Shown piece after piece: positions 1 to 6,454 of a stretch of 9,823 bases of DNA; position 1 is the first letter of the stretch; each line of letters opens with the position of its first letter. The DNA lies in contig WFRO01000252.1 of the NCBI GenBank assembly GCA_015486475.1, positions 1 through 9,823 on the forward strand. Direction: 5' to 3'. This DNA comes from Bacteroidales bacterium. GTDB lineage: Bacteria > Bacteroidota > Bacteroidia > Bacteroidales > VadinHA17. The notes under the pieces were generated by a model. That model saw only the letters and a program-made list of their open reading frames with translations. It was not told the origin of the DNA and ran no database searches. Position numbers and translations under genes: made by a program.

Positions 1-17
1 CTCAGGAACCGGAGATG

Positions 18-38
18 AGTAAGGAGTAGGCAGTAGGG
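18..38. repeat. heptamer tandem repeat, 3 copies
   Basis: Three consecutive 7-base units read agtaagg, agtaggc and agtaggg. It is the first of several arrays in this spacer with a 7-base period. No coding role is apparent. Confidence 0.7.
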
Positions 39-47
39 AGCGATAAT

Positions 48-90
48 GCGATGAAGCGATGAAGCGATGAAGGGATGAAGAGATGAAGAG
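48..90. repeat. octamer tandem repeat, about 5.4 copies
   Basis: The unit gcgatgaa occurs three times perfectly (48-71), followed by gggatgaa, gagatgaa and a partial gag. The period is 8, unlike the heptamer arrays around it. Later copies have drifted in the first positions of the unit, as expected for a simple repeat decaying at one end. Slippage could change copy number between strains. Confidence 0.85.
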
Positions 91-96
91 AAATAA

Positions 97-131
97 TTTT
101 GAATGATGATTGCTGATTTTTGAATTTTGAA
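97..131. repeat. AT-rich ttttgaa heptamer repeats
   Basis: The unit ttttgaa is present at 97-103 and then twice back to back at 118-131. The copies are separated by a related AT-rich stretch. This is a weak array, supported mainly by sharing the 7-base unit length of its neighbours. Confidence 0.5.
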
Positions 132-175
132 TGGCTTCACGCAGAGGACGCTAAGAAAGGCAAAAGTATAAAGGC

Positions 176-205
176 ATCCGCCTACGCCTGCGGCTACGTC
201 GGACG
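176..205. repeat. GC-rich palindromic (REP-like) segment
   Basis: A GC-rich island in AT-rich surroundings with imperfect dyad symmetry. TCCG near 177 faces CGGA near 200, and an inner gcc faces ggc, around the core cctgcgg. The right part, gtcggacg (198-205), is exactly complementary to cgtccgac at 362-369. A degenerate gt/agccg match follows that second copy, so the two segments look like diverged inverted copies about 160 bases apart. This resembles repetitive extragenic palindromes. Whether it is repeated elsewhere in the genome cannot be seen here. Confidence 0.4.
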
Positions 206-327
206 AGGAAAGGCATAAGGAAGGAAGAACGATGATTGATGAAGGGCGAACAGGTCGAAAAGTCTAAAAAGTATGAAGAGTGGAAAGAGTTTGAAAAGTG
301 CATAGCGCGTAGAGCATGGAACCGATC

Positions 328-362
328 CACCCAGCACCCAGCACCCAGCACCCTGCACCCCC
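328..362. repeat. heptamer tandem repeat cacccag, 5 copies
   Basis: Three perfect units cacccag (328-348) are followed by caccctg and caccccc. The array is pyrimidine-rich on this strand and directly abuts the second inverted GC-rich segment at 362-369. Confidence 0.85.
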
Positions 363-399
363 GTCCGACTGGCGTCAGCCGGGCGGGCAGCACCCTGCA

Positions 400-474
400 A
401 CTTTTAACTTTAGGCACTTTTAACTTTTAACTTCAACTCCACACTCCACACTCCACACTCCAAACTCCAAACTT
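400..474. repeat. two adjoining heptamer arrays (acttttaa-type and cacactc-type)
   Basis: From 400 to about 439 the unit acttttа-like (a c t t t t a) recurs with a 7-base period, interrupted by aggc near 413. From 440 it passes into three perfect cacactc units (440-460), then caaactc (461-467) and caaactt (468-474). Both parts keep the same 7-base period although their sequence differs. Confidence 0.75.
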
Positions 475-550
475 CACATTCCAGGTACTCCACTTACCGG
501 TGTTTTTCACCTATTTTGATGAAAAAACGGAGGGGCTGTGCACCATTTTG

Positions 551-559
551 TATATTTGC
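551..559 (+). promoter_or_regulatory. Bacteroidota -7 promoter element of the propeller gene
   Basis: The sequence TATATTTGC matches the Bacteroidota primary sigma factor (RpoD/SigA) -7 consensus TAnnTTTGC exactly. No good TTTG -33 element is present 19-21 bases upstream, so this is a half-site call. Transcription would begin near 565, giving a leader of roughly 25 bases before the ATG at 591. This also rules out the longer in-frame starts at 516 and 519, which lie upstream of the inferred transcription start. Confidence 0.6.
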
Positions 560-590
560 AGGAGAGAGTGATCTTTTTTACCACGCGCTT

Positions 591-3500
591 ATGAAATTTT
601 TACTGAGTATTATATTACTGGTGCTTGTCCCCCTCTTTACGGACGCCCAGCCCTGGATGCAATATTATCATGCTCCCAAACAGGCCACGGACCAGGCGAG
701 GTTCATGGCTTTAAAGAAAGCTTTTCATACGTATATGGAGAAGGAGCATCCTGCCGGTGATATCGAAGAGGATGAGGCCTCCGAACTTTTTGAGCGGTGG
801 GCCTGGCTGGTGGAGCCCCGTTTTTCCGGGGAGGGACAGATCCCTTCGGATATCCTGTGGGAGGAGATCCTGAAGAAGCAGGAAGCAAGGAGCAAGGGCG
901 AATTACTGGGGGACTGGCATCTGGTGGGGCCCGTTGATCCCCCCACCCGCCTGGGGACAGGACAGGTGATCGGCAATGGCCGTGTGGACTGCATAGCCTT
1001 TCATCCCACTGACAGCAACACCTTTTATATAGGAGCTCCCACGGGAGGCATCTGGAAGACCACCGACGGAGGCCGTCACTGGGCCCCGCTGGGAGACATG
1101 CTGGCCTGCATCGGCATCTCCGACATAGCCCTTTATCCGGGTCATCCAGACACGATCTTTATCGCCACGGGCGACCGGGATGCCGGGGAACTGTATTCCG
1201 TGGGTATCCTGCGCTCGAATGACGGAGGGGCCACATGGGAAGAGACCGGTCTCAGCTTCAGCCGCGAGGAGAAATACCTGGTCAACCGCCTGGTCATCCG
1301 CCCCGACCAGCCGGACACGATGATCGCCGCCACGAGCAACGGGCTGTATCTGATCACGAACGAAGGGATGGATGTCCGGCGGGTCGTCAGCGGGAAATTC
1401 AAGGATATTGAACTGATGCCCGGTAAATCTTCCGTGATCTATGCCGCCACCCATGGCAACGGGGCTACGGTTTACCGGTCTATAGACGGTGGGAAGTCCT
1501 TTCAGGAGATCAACAACGGACTTGACAAGGACAAAATGGGACGGATCAAGCTGGCGGTCACACCTGACAAGCCGGCAGCGGTCTATCTTGTGGGAGCTGA
1601 TAAAAATACCAGTGGACTCTATGGCGTTTACCGTTCTTTCGACAGCGGCCTGCATTGGACAATGCTCTTAAGCGGTACGACGACCAATATCCTCGGCAAC
1701 TCAGCCACCGGCGACAGTGATGACGGACAGGGATGGTATGACCTGGCCATGGACATCGACCCGGAGAACGCCAACCACATGCTGGTGGGAGGCATCAATA
1801 TCTGGGAAAGCACCAACGGCGGAGGATCGTGGCATCTGAAGACCTGGGGATATCCTGAATATGCCGAACATGGCGTGGCCTATATCCATGTGGACCAGCA
1901 TACGCTGCGTTTCCAGCCGGGCACCGGTGCTCTCTTTGCCGGCAACGACGGAGGCCTGTACAAGAGCAATGACAAAGGAGGGAGCTTTACCAACCTGAGC
2001 TATGGCCTGCCCATCCTGCAGATCTACAGGATCGGTACCACAGATGAAAAGAGGGAGACAGCTATGATGGGCAGTCAGGACAACAGCACCATCCTGTGGC
2101 GGGACACCAGCTGGAATGTGTTGATCGGCGGCGACGGCATGGAGTGCATCATCGACCCTACGGACACGAACACCCTGTATGCTTCGTCACAATACGGCAA
2201 CCTCAAAAGGTCGACGGATGGCGGTGTGACCTTCAACGGCATCAAACCCGACAATGCAGGGAAAGGAGCCTGGGTCACTCCTTATGTCATGGCGCCGGAC
2301 GATCCGGCTGTCCTATATGCCGGGTACGATGAGATCTACCGCACCCTGTCACGGGGAGACGAGTGGGTAAAACTGACCAACGGCCTCTCCGCCAACAGCA
2401 AATACAAGGTGATCCGGATCTCTCCGCGGGACCCGGACTTCATCTATGCCGGCATCAACGGCAATCTCTGGCGTTCGGAAGACGGGGGCATAAGCTGGAA
2501 GAGCATATACATGGGCCTGCCGTCAGGCGTCTATGTCACCGACCTGGTCATCTCCCCCAATGATCCCCGCGAGATCTGGGTGACCCTGTCCGGGTTCACC
2601 CCTTTGAGCAAGGTATATCATTCCATAGATGGCGGAGAAATCTGGAGCAATTATTCAGCGGGCCTGCCCAACGTACCTGTCAATTGCATTGTCTATCAGG
2701 ATAAAACCAATGGCAGGGTGTATGCCGGCACAGATCTGGGGGTCTATGTGCGGGACTTCTCGATGAATACCTGGAAAGATTTCAGCAACGGCCTTCCCAA
2801 TGTTATTGTTAACGAGATGCAGATCTACTATCCCGACAGTATGTTACGGGCCGGCACCTATGGACGGGGGTTGTGGGAAAGCAAACTGCACTTCCCGGAT
2901 ACGATCCCTCTTTATGCAGAATATTCATCAGATAAAATAAGATCATGCAAGGGAGGGATTTTCACTTTTTACAACGAGTACCCCGGCGAAAAAGACAGTC
3001 TGCGGTGGTACTTCCTCCCCGACGGGGAACCCCTGACCCTCACCAACAAAGATACGGTGCAGGTAAAATTCCTGAGCAAAGGATCCAAGGATGCAGAGCT
3101 TATCATATACCATAATGGCCTACTGGACAGCCTGCATCGCAGGGATTACGTGGAGGTAGACACTTTCATCGATCTTTCCATCCAGAAAAATTTCGCACAA
3201 TACTACTGGAAGGGGAACGATCTTATCCTGAAAGGAAAAGGAGCGGATCAATATGCCTGGGTCATTCCCTCCAGGGGAGATACGCTGTACGAAGAAAAGA
3301 TCACTGAGCACCCGGATACGGCCACGATCTATATGCTTCTGGGAACGCAGGGGGAATGTTCGGATACCGATACGGTGACGGTGAACGTATGGCCCAATGA
3401 CAACATCAGATACTCTTTGTCCCTGGCCTACGGGGAGAACGGGCCTTTCGTGAACTATGAGGCGACGGTCGAAAATGGGGAGCCCATGCCTCCTGCCGGC

Positions 3501-4139
3501 GATTGCAATACGGACAGCACCTGGTGTGACGAGTTCGGTACCGGCCAGGGTTACCTGGCCCATTCGGTATGGTTCCGCATCACGGCTCCTTCCACGGGTG
3601 TGCTCTCTGTTGACACCAAAGGGTTTGACAACCAGATCGCCCTGTATGACTCACCCTCGCCCGACAGCATCCTTGCAGGGAATTATATCCTCCTGGCAGC
3701 CAATGACGACTATCACGGCAGTGATCTGGACTATGCCGCTGCCCTGGAGGAGGTCAGGGGACTGACCCCCGGCAGAACCTACTGGTTACAGTTGGACGGC
3801 AGTGGCGGCAATCTGGAGGGAACCTTTTATGTCTATCTCTATGACAGTCCGCTGGCTGTCCCCAAAATATTCCCGGACCGGAAAGGAAGGAACAGTTTCA
3901 CGGTCTATCCCAATCCCAACGAAGGTACTTTTTCCGTGGTACTTCCGGAGAACATCCGGGCAGGTACCCTGCTGAAAGTATTTGCTGCGGACGGGAAGGT
4001 CGTTCACCAGCAGGTCCTGCCAGCAGCCACGACAGGAGAGAATATCCCGTTCTCCTTCAATTTTAAGGAGAAAGGGCTGTATATCCTGCTGATCAACACC
4101 GGCCGTAAAACCTTCTCCTGCCGGATGATCGTCCGGTGA
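591..4139 (+). CDS. secreted Asp-box (BNR) beta-propeller protein with type IX sorting domain
   Basis: This encodes a 1182-residue exported protein of unknown substrate. Seen in the sequence: a signal peptide (residues 1-19, hydrophobic core LLSIILLVLVPLF, probable cleavage after TDA); a helical charged stretch (about 30-105); and a large propeller region (about 125-765). The propeller carries nine Asp-boxes of the form S/T-x-D-x-G-x-x-W/F, at 156, 208, 296, 348, 406, 458, 540, 628 and 677. Beta-rich linkers (770-935) follow, then a domain resembling the pre-peptidase C-terminal fold (about 940-1085). A type IX tail begins at VYPNPNEGTF (1105) and ends KTFSCRMIVR. The reading frame extends upstream to 516, but that extension contains the promoter and precedes the signal peptide. 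Asp-box propellers include sialidases, GH74 glucanases and sortilin-like proteins. I see no catalytic signature that picks one, so binding or hydrolysis of surface glycans or proteins is inference. The family call is secure; the function is not. Confidence 0.9.
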   Translation: MKFLLSIILLVLVPLFTDAQPWMQYYHAPKQATDQARFMALKKAFHTYMEKEHPAGDIEEDEASELFERWAWLVEPRFSGEGQIPSDILWEEILKKQEARSKGELLGDWHLVGPVDPPTRLGTGQVIGNGRVDCIAFHPTDSNTFYIGAPTGGIWKTTDGGRHWAPLGDMLACIGISDIALYPGHPDTIFIATGDRDAGELYSVGILRSNDGGATWEETGLSFSREEKYLVNRLVIRPDQPDTMIAATSNGLYLITNEGMDVRRVVSGKFKDIELMPGKSSVIYAATHGNGATVYRSIDGGKSFQEINNGLDKDKMGRIKLAVTPDKPAAVYLVGADKNTSGLYGVYRSFDSGLHWTMLLSGTTTNILGNSATGDSDDGQGWYDLAMDIDPENANHMLVGGINIWESTNGGGSWHLKTWGYPEYAEHGVAYIHVDQHTLRFQPGTGALFAGNDGGLYKSNDKGGSFTNLSYGLPILQIYRIGTTDEKRETAMMGSQDNSTILWRDTSWNVLIGGDGMECIIDPTDTNTLYASSQYGNLKRSTDGGVTFNGIKPDNAGKGAWVTPYVMAPDDPAVLYAGYDEIYRTLSRGDEWVKLTNGLSANSKYKVIRISPRDPDFIYAGINGNLWRSEDGGISWKSIYMGLPSGVYVTDLVISPNDPREIWVTLSGFTPLSKVYHSIDGGEIWSNYSAGLPNVPVNCIVYQDKTNGRVYAGTDLGVYVRDFSMNTWKDFSNGLPNVIVNEMQIYYPDSMLRAGTYGRGLWESKLHFPDTIPLYAEYSSDKIRSCKGGIFTFYNEYPGEKDSLRWYFLPDGEPLTLTNKDTVQVKFLSKGSKDAELIIYHNGLLDSLHRRDYVEVDTFIDLSIQKNFAQYYWKGNDLILKGKGADQYAWVIPSRGDTLYEEKITEHPDTATIYMLLGTQGECSDTDTVTVNVWPNDNIRYSLSLAYGENGPFVNYEATVENGEPMPPAGDCNTDSTWCDEFGTGQGYLAHSVWFRITAPSTGVLSVDTKGFDNQIALYDSPSPDSILAGNYILLAANDDYHGSDLDYAAALEEVRGLTPGRTYWLQLDGSGGNLEGTFYVYLYDSPLAVPKIFPDRKGRNSFTVYPNPNEGTFSVVLPENIRAGTLLKVFAADGKVVHQQVLPAATTGENIPFSFNFKEKGLYILLINTGRKTFSCRMIVR

Positions 4140-4144
4140 TCTCC

Positions 4145-4165
4145 GGCAGGAGGAAAGCTTCTGCC
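4145..4165 (+). terminator. hairpin after the propeller gene, possible weak terminator
   Basis: GGCAGGAG (4145-4152) pairs with CTTCTGCC (4158-4165) through eight base pairs, one of them G-U, around the loop gaaag. It lies 5 bases after the stop codon. No T-run follows directly; the nearest T-rich stretch starts about 14 bases later. It could be a weak terminator, or an mRNA 3'-end stabiliser that insulates the sigma operon. Confidence 0.4.
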
Positions 4166-4171
4166 ATGGCA

Positions 4172-4198
4172 TGCAACATTTTATTCCCTTGTACGTCT
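4172..4198 (+). promoter_or_regulatory. ECF-type promoter of the sigma operon (probable autoregulation)
   Basis: TGCAAC (4172-4177) and CGTCT (4194-4198) are separated by 16 bases. This fits the general ECF promoter layout, an AAC-containing -35 and a CGTC-type -10 about 16-17 bases apart. The spacer contains T-rich ttttatt. The element sits immediately upstream of an ECF sigma gene, so self-activation is the natural inference. The transcript would start near 4204-4206, leaving only about 5-7 bases before the ATG at 4211. No TAnnTTTG element was found in this gap. Confidence 0.6.
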
Positions 4199-4210
4199 TT
4201 ACGATGAAGA

Positions 4211-4777
4211 ATGGGGCCTGAAAAAAACAGTATAGCGGACATTCACCGGCAACTGGTAGAGGGATGCCGCAAAGGTGACCGTCAGGCCCAGTTCGGTCTG
4301 TACAAATTGTATTATAAGGCAATGTACAATACAGCACTGAGGATCGTAAAGACTGAACAGGACGCGGAAGATGTGATGCAGGAAGCTTTCCTCTCGGCCT
4401 TTGAAAAGATCGGAGAGTTCAAGGGAGAGGTCAGTTTCGGGGCCTGGATGAAAAAGATCGTCATCAACCGCTCGCTGGACCTGTTGCGAACGAAAAAAGT
4501 GACCTTTGAAGATATTGAAAAAGCGGAGATCAGAGAAGATGTTACTTCAGGGGAAGACGAGGCAGACAAGACGGAACAAGCGTACGATGCAGTGAAAATA
4601 CGGGACGCCATCCAGGCCTTGCCCGACGGATACAGAACGATACTTTCCCTTTACCTTCTGGAAGGTTATGATCATGAGGAGATCGCAGGCATCCTGGGCA
4701 TTTCCCCTGTCACCTCCCGGACACAGTACTCCAGGGCCCGGAAGAAACTTAAAGAACAGCTAAGGAGGAAAAAATAA
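4211..4777 (+). CDS. ECF-type RNA polymerase sigma factor (sigma-70 family)
   Basis: A 188-residue sigma factor that directs RNA polymerase to alternative promoters, probably in response to an envelope signal. Region 2 spans about residues 25-93 and includes the typical DAEDVMQEAFLSAF segment (51-64) and FGAWMKKIVINRSLDLLR (76-93). Region 4 spans about 128-185, with ALPDGYRTILSLYLLEGY followed by a helix-turn-helix (DHEEIAGILGISPVTSRTQ, 154-172) and the RARKKLKEQL helix. An acidic linker (101-125) separates them, and region 3 is absent, as in ECF factors. The length is normal. Met-1 at 4211 is the only reasonable start, because the next in-frame Met (residue 38) would delete part of region 2. 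It is first in a three-gene operon: one base separates its stop from the next ATG. A candidate autoregulatory promoter lies just upstream. The exact ECF subgroup was not determined. Confidence 0.95.
   Translation: MGPEKNSIADIHRQLVEGCRKGDRQAQFGLYKLYYKAMYNTALRIVKTEQDAEDVMQEAFLSAFEKIGEFKGEVSFGAWMKKIVINRSLDLLRTKKVTFEDIEKAEIREDVTSGEDEADKTEQAYDAVKIRDAIQALPDGYRTILSLYLLEGYDHEEIAGILGISPVTSRTQYSRARKKLKEQLRRKK
4762..4768 (+). promoter_or_regulatory. strong Shine-Dalgarno site for the anti-sigma gene
   Basis: AAGGAGG lies 10 bases before the ATG at 4779, inside the last codons of the sigma gene. Bacteroidota genes often lack such a site, and the other genes in this window show only A-rich upstream sequence. 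It supports the start at 4779 and suggests efficient, coupled translation of the two proteins. Confidence 0.65.
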
Positions 4778-4778
4778 C

Positions 4779-5330
4779 ATGGACGAACTGGAACAATTCA
4801 TAAAAAACAACAGGGAGCTGCTGGAAAAAGAGCCGCCTGCAGGGCATGAAGAGCGGTTCGGACGAAGGCTGGACCGCTCGCGGCGAAAAAACATTTTCTT
4901 TGGTCTGAGGCCTTATCTGCGCATTGCCGGAGTGATCCTCCTTTTTGTTCTCTCGGGATTGTGGGTCCTGGAACACAGCGGGATCCTGCCACGCGGGGAA
5001 AAAGCACGGAGATCTGCTTATGAAAACGAATATCAGGAAACAGAGCTATACTACACCTCCCTGGTCAATGCAAAACTCTCTTCCCTGGAGACCATGCATT
5101 TTTTCGGGGACAGCACACAGAAGAAGATCCTGCACAAGGAGCTCTCCGGCATGGATCCCCTGTATACGGAACTGCAGAAGGAGTTACAGATGAACCCCGG
5201 GGATGAACGGCTCCTGCAGGCCATGACAGAGTATTATGAGATCAAGCTGGATGTTATCAACAATATCATCCGTCAATTGTCCGCATTACAAACAAAAAAC
5301 CATACAAGCCATGAGACAAAAACCATGTAA
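4779..5330 (+). CDS. single-pass membrane protein, probable anti-sigma factor
   Basis: A 183-residue protein with an N-terminal cytoplasmic part (1-46), one membrane span (about 47-64, IRIAGVILLFVLSGLWVL-like core) and an alpha-helical, presumably periplasmic part (65-183). The N-terminus includes EPPAGHEERFGRRL (18-31), a P-x-GH-x-x-RF pattern I associate with small proteins encoded after Bacteroidota ECF sigma genes. The positively charged stretch before the span (RSRRK) favours the N-in topology. The C-terminal part has LQMNPGDERLLQAMTEYYEIKLD (136-158) and likely forms a helical bundle. There is no HxxxCxxC zinc motif and no FecR domain. The anti-sigma role is therefore inferred from position (one base after the sigma stop), topology and that motif, not from a classical domain. 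The last 20 bases overlap the next gene. Confidence 0.7.
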   Translation: MDELEQFIKNNRELLEKEPPAGHEERFGRRLDRSRRKNIFFGLRPYLRIAGVILLFVLSGLWVLEHSGILPRGEKARRSAYENEYQETELYYTSLVNAKLSSLETMHFFGDSTQKKILHKELSGMDPLYTELQKELQMNPGDERLLQAMTEYYEIKLDVINNIIRQLSALQTKNHTSHETKTM

Positions 5331-6387
5331 GGCACTCGTCACTTCCGCTCTTTTCCTGCTGATCGCCGGTCAGATTTTTGCCGGCCTCCCCGAGGAGGTA
5401 AAAAAACAGTATCACAAGGAATATATCACAGGCCCCCATACGATACTCTCCGTAACCAACAAATACGGCGATGTTAACCTCATCAACTGGAACAAGGACA
5501 GTCTGGTCATTGATGTGGTAGTGACCATCGATTACCCTGCTAAGTTCAAAGGAAAGCCTCTCATTGAATATATTCATGTGTCATTCAGTCAATCCGGAAA
5601 TAAGATCACAGCTGAAACGCAGATAGATGAGAATTCTATCGAAAGATGGTATAGCAGCCATGACAAAAAAAAGTTCAGTATCGATTACACGATCCACGCT
5701 CCTACATACATTAACTTCCAACTACTGAACAAATATGGTGATGTGTTCATCAATGAGCTCTCGGGTCAGGCTGATCTTGAAATAAGATATGGTTTTGTCA
5801 GGATCAACAAACTGAGCCGGGGCAATATCAAGCCGCTCAACACCCTCACGCTGGCCTATTCGAAAGGAACGATCGAAGAGGCAGGGTGGCTCATGCTGGA
5901 GATGAAATATTCAAAGTTGGAGATCAAACATGGCAAGGCAATCGCGGGCGACACCAAATATTCCCACCTGCAGATCGATAACATCAGCTCGGTGGTCTTC
6001 CAGTCGAAATATGATGAATTCAGGTTCGGCACGGTCAACAACCTGGTGCTGGTAGCATCTTACGGGGATATCAAAGCCGGTGAGGTAAGAAAGAAGATCT
6101 CGCTGGAGACCCGCTATACGGGCGTGGAGATCGACCATGTGCCGGCCGGTTTCATCAGCATTGATGTTGACAATGCATACGGAGGCGTCAAAATAAGGAT
6201 AGATCCGGAGGCTTCCTATTATCTGAAAGGAAGCGCTTCGTACTGCAAAATGAACTATCCGGAAGCCCGGGTCAACCGCATCGTCAAGAACAACTCATCG
6301 GAGGTGAGCGGACTGATCGGGACGGATAAGAATTCCAGATCCAAAGTTACAATACAGTCCAAATACGGATCGGTTTCATTGCATTGA
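5311..6387 (+). CDS. exported DUF4097-like beta-strand repeat protein
   Basis: A 358-residue protein with a type I signal peptide (1-24, core LVTSALFLLIAG, cleavage likely after IFA). It has no lipobox, no further membrane span and no type IX tail, so it probably stays in the periplasm or at the outer membrane. The mature part is built of repeated short beta strands, each containing an aromatic turn such as KYGDV, KYSKL, SYGDI or AYGGV. The key Tyr falls at residues 52, 142, 160, 183, 200, 217, 234, 251, 269, 290 and 352. Five of these (183-251) are spaced exactly 17 apart, which suggests a right-handed beta-solenoid. This is the pattern of DUF4097 / head-GIN-like proteins, often annotated as putative adhesins, whose function is unsettled. 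The frame opens upstream at 5236, but the ATG at 5311 gives the signal peptide directly. It is the third gene of the ECF operon, overlapping its neighbour by 20 bases, and is the likely output or sensor of that system. Confidence 0.85.
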   Translation: MRQKPCKALVTSALFLLIAGQIFAGLPEEVKKQYHKEYITGPHTILSVTNKYGDVNLINWNKDSLVIDVVVTIDYPAKFKGKPLIEYIHVSFSQSGNKITAETQIDENSIERWYSSHDKKKFSIDYTIHAPTYINFQLLNKYGDVFINELSGQADLEIRYGFVRINKLSRGNIKPLNTLTLAYSKGTIEEAGWLMLEMKYSKLEIKHGKAIAGDTKYSHLQIDNISSVVFQSKYDEFRFGTVNNLVLVASYGDIKAGEVRKKISLETRYTGVEIDHVPAGFISIDVDNAYGGVKIRIDPEASYYLKGSASYCKMNYPEARVNRIVKNNSSEVSGLIGTDKNSRSKVTIQSKYGSVSLH

Positions 6388-6390
6388 AAA

Positions 6391-6439
6391 GGTTTCAGGT
6401 TTCAGGTTTCAGGTTTCAGGTTCCAGGTTCCAGGTTTTA
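6391..6439. repeat. heptamer tandem repeat ggtttca, 7 copies
   Basis: Four perfect ggtttca units (6391-6418), two ggttcca units (6419-6432) and one ggtttta (6433-6439). It begins three bases after the stop codon of the DUF4097-like gene and ends 15 bases before the terminator stem, so it is transcribed as the 3' end of the operon mRNA. The 7-base unit matches the period of the arrays at the left end of the window. Confidence 0.9.
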
Positions 6440-6454
6440 TCGCTTCGGAGTCGT

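Larger units (their letters stand above)
1..590. other. gene-free, repeat-rich intergenic region
   Basis: No reading frame here looks like a protein. The short frames present are translations of simple repeats or of low-complexity AT-rich DNA. The region is a patchwork of short tandem arrays (units of 7 or 8 bases), AT-rich filler and one GC-rich palindromic segment, ending with the promoter of the propeller gene. The gene to the left lies outside the window. No tRNA, rRNA or recognisable ncRNA was seen. Confidence 0.8.

Noticed and set aside
236..430. 64-codon + strand and overlapping - strand open frames in the left spacer
   Set aside because: They run through simple repeats and have no protein-like composition or ribosome site.
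328..474. Possible CRISPR array
   Set aside because: The units are 7 bases with no spacers, and no cas genes are nearby.
903..1655. 250-codon open frame on the - strand inside the propeller gene
   Set aside because: It overlaps the Asp-box repeats of the real gene and shows no signal, domain or ribosome site of its own.
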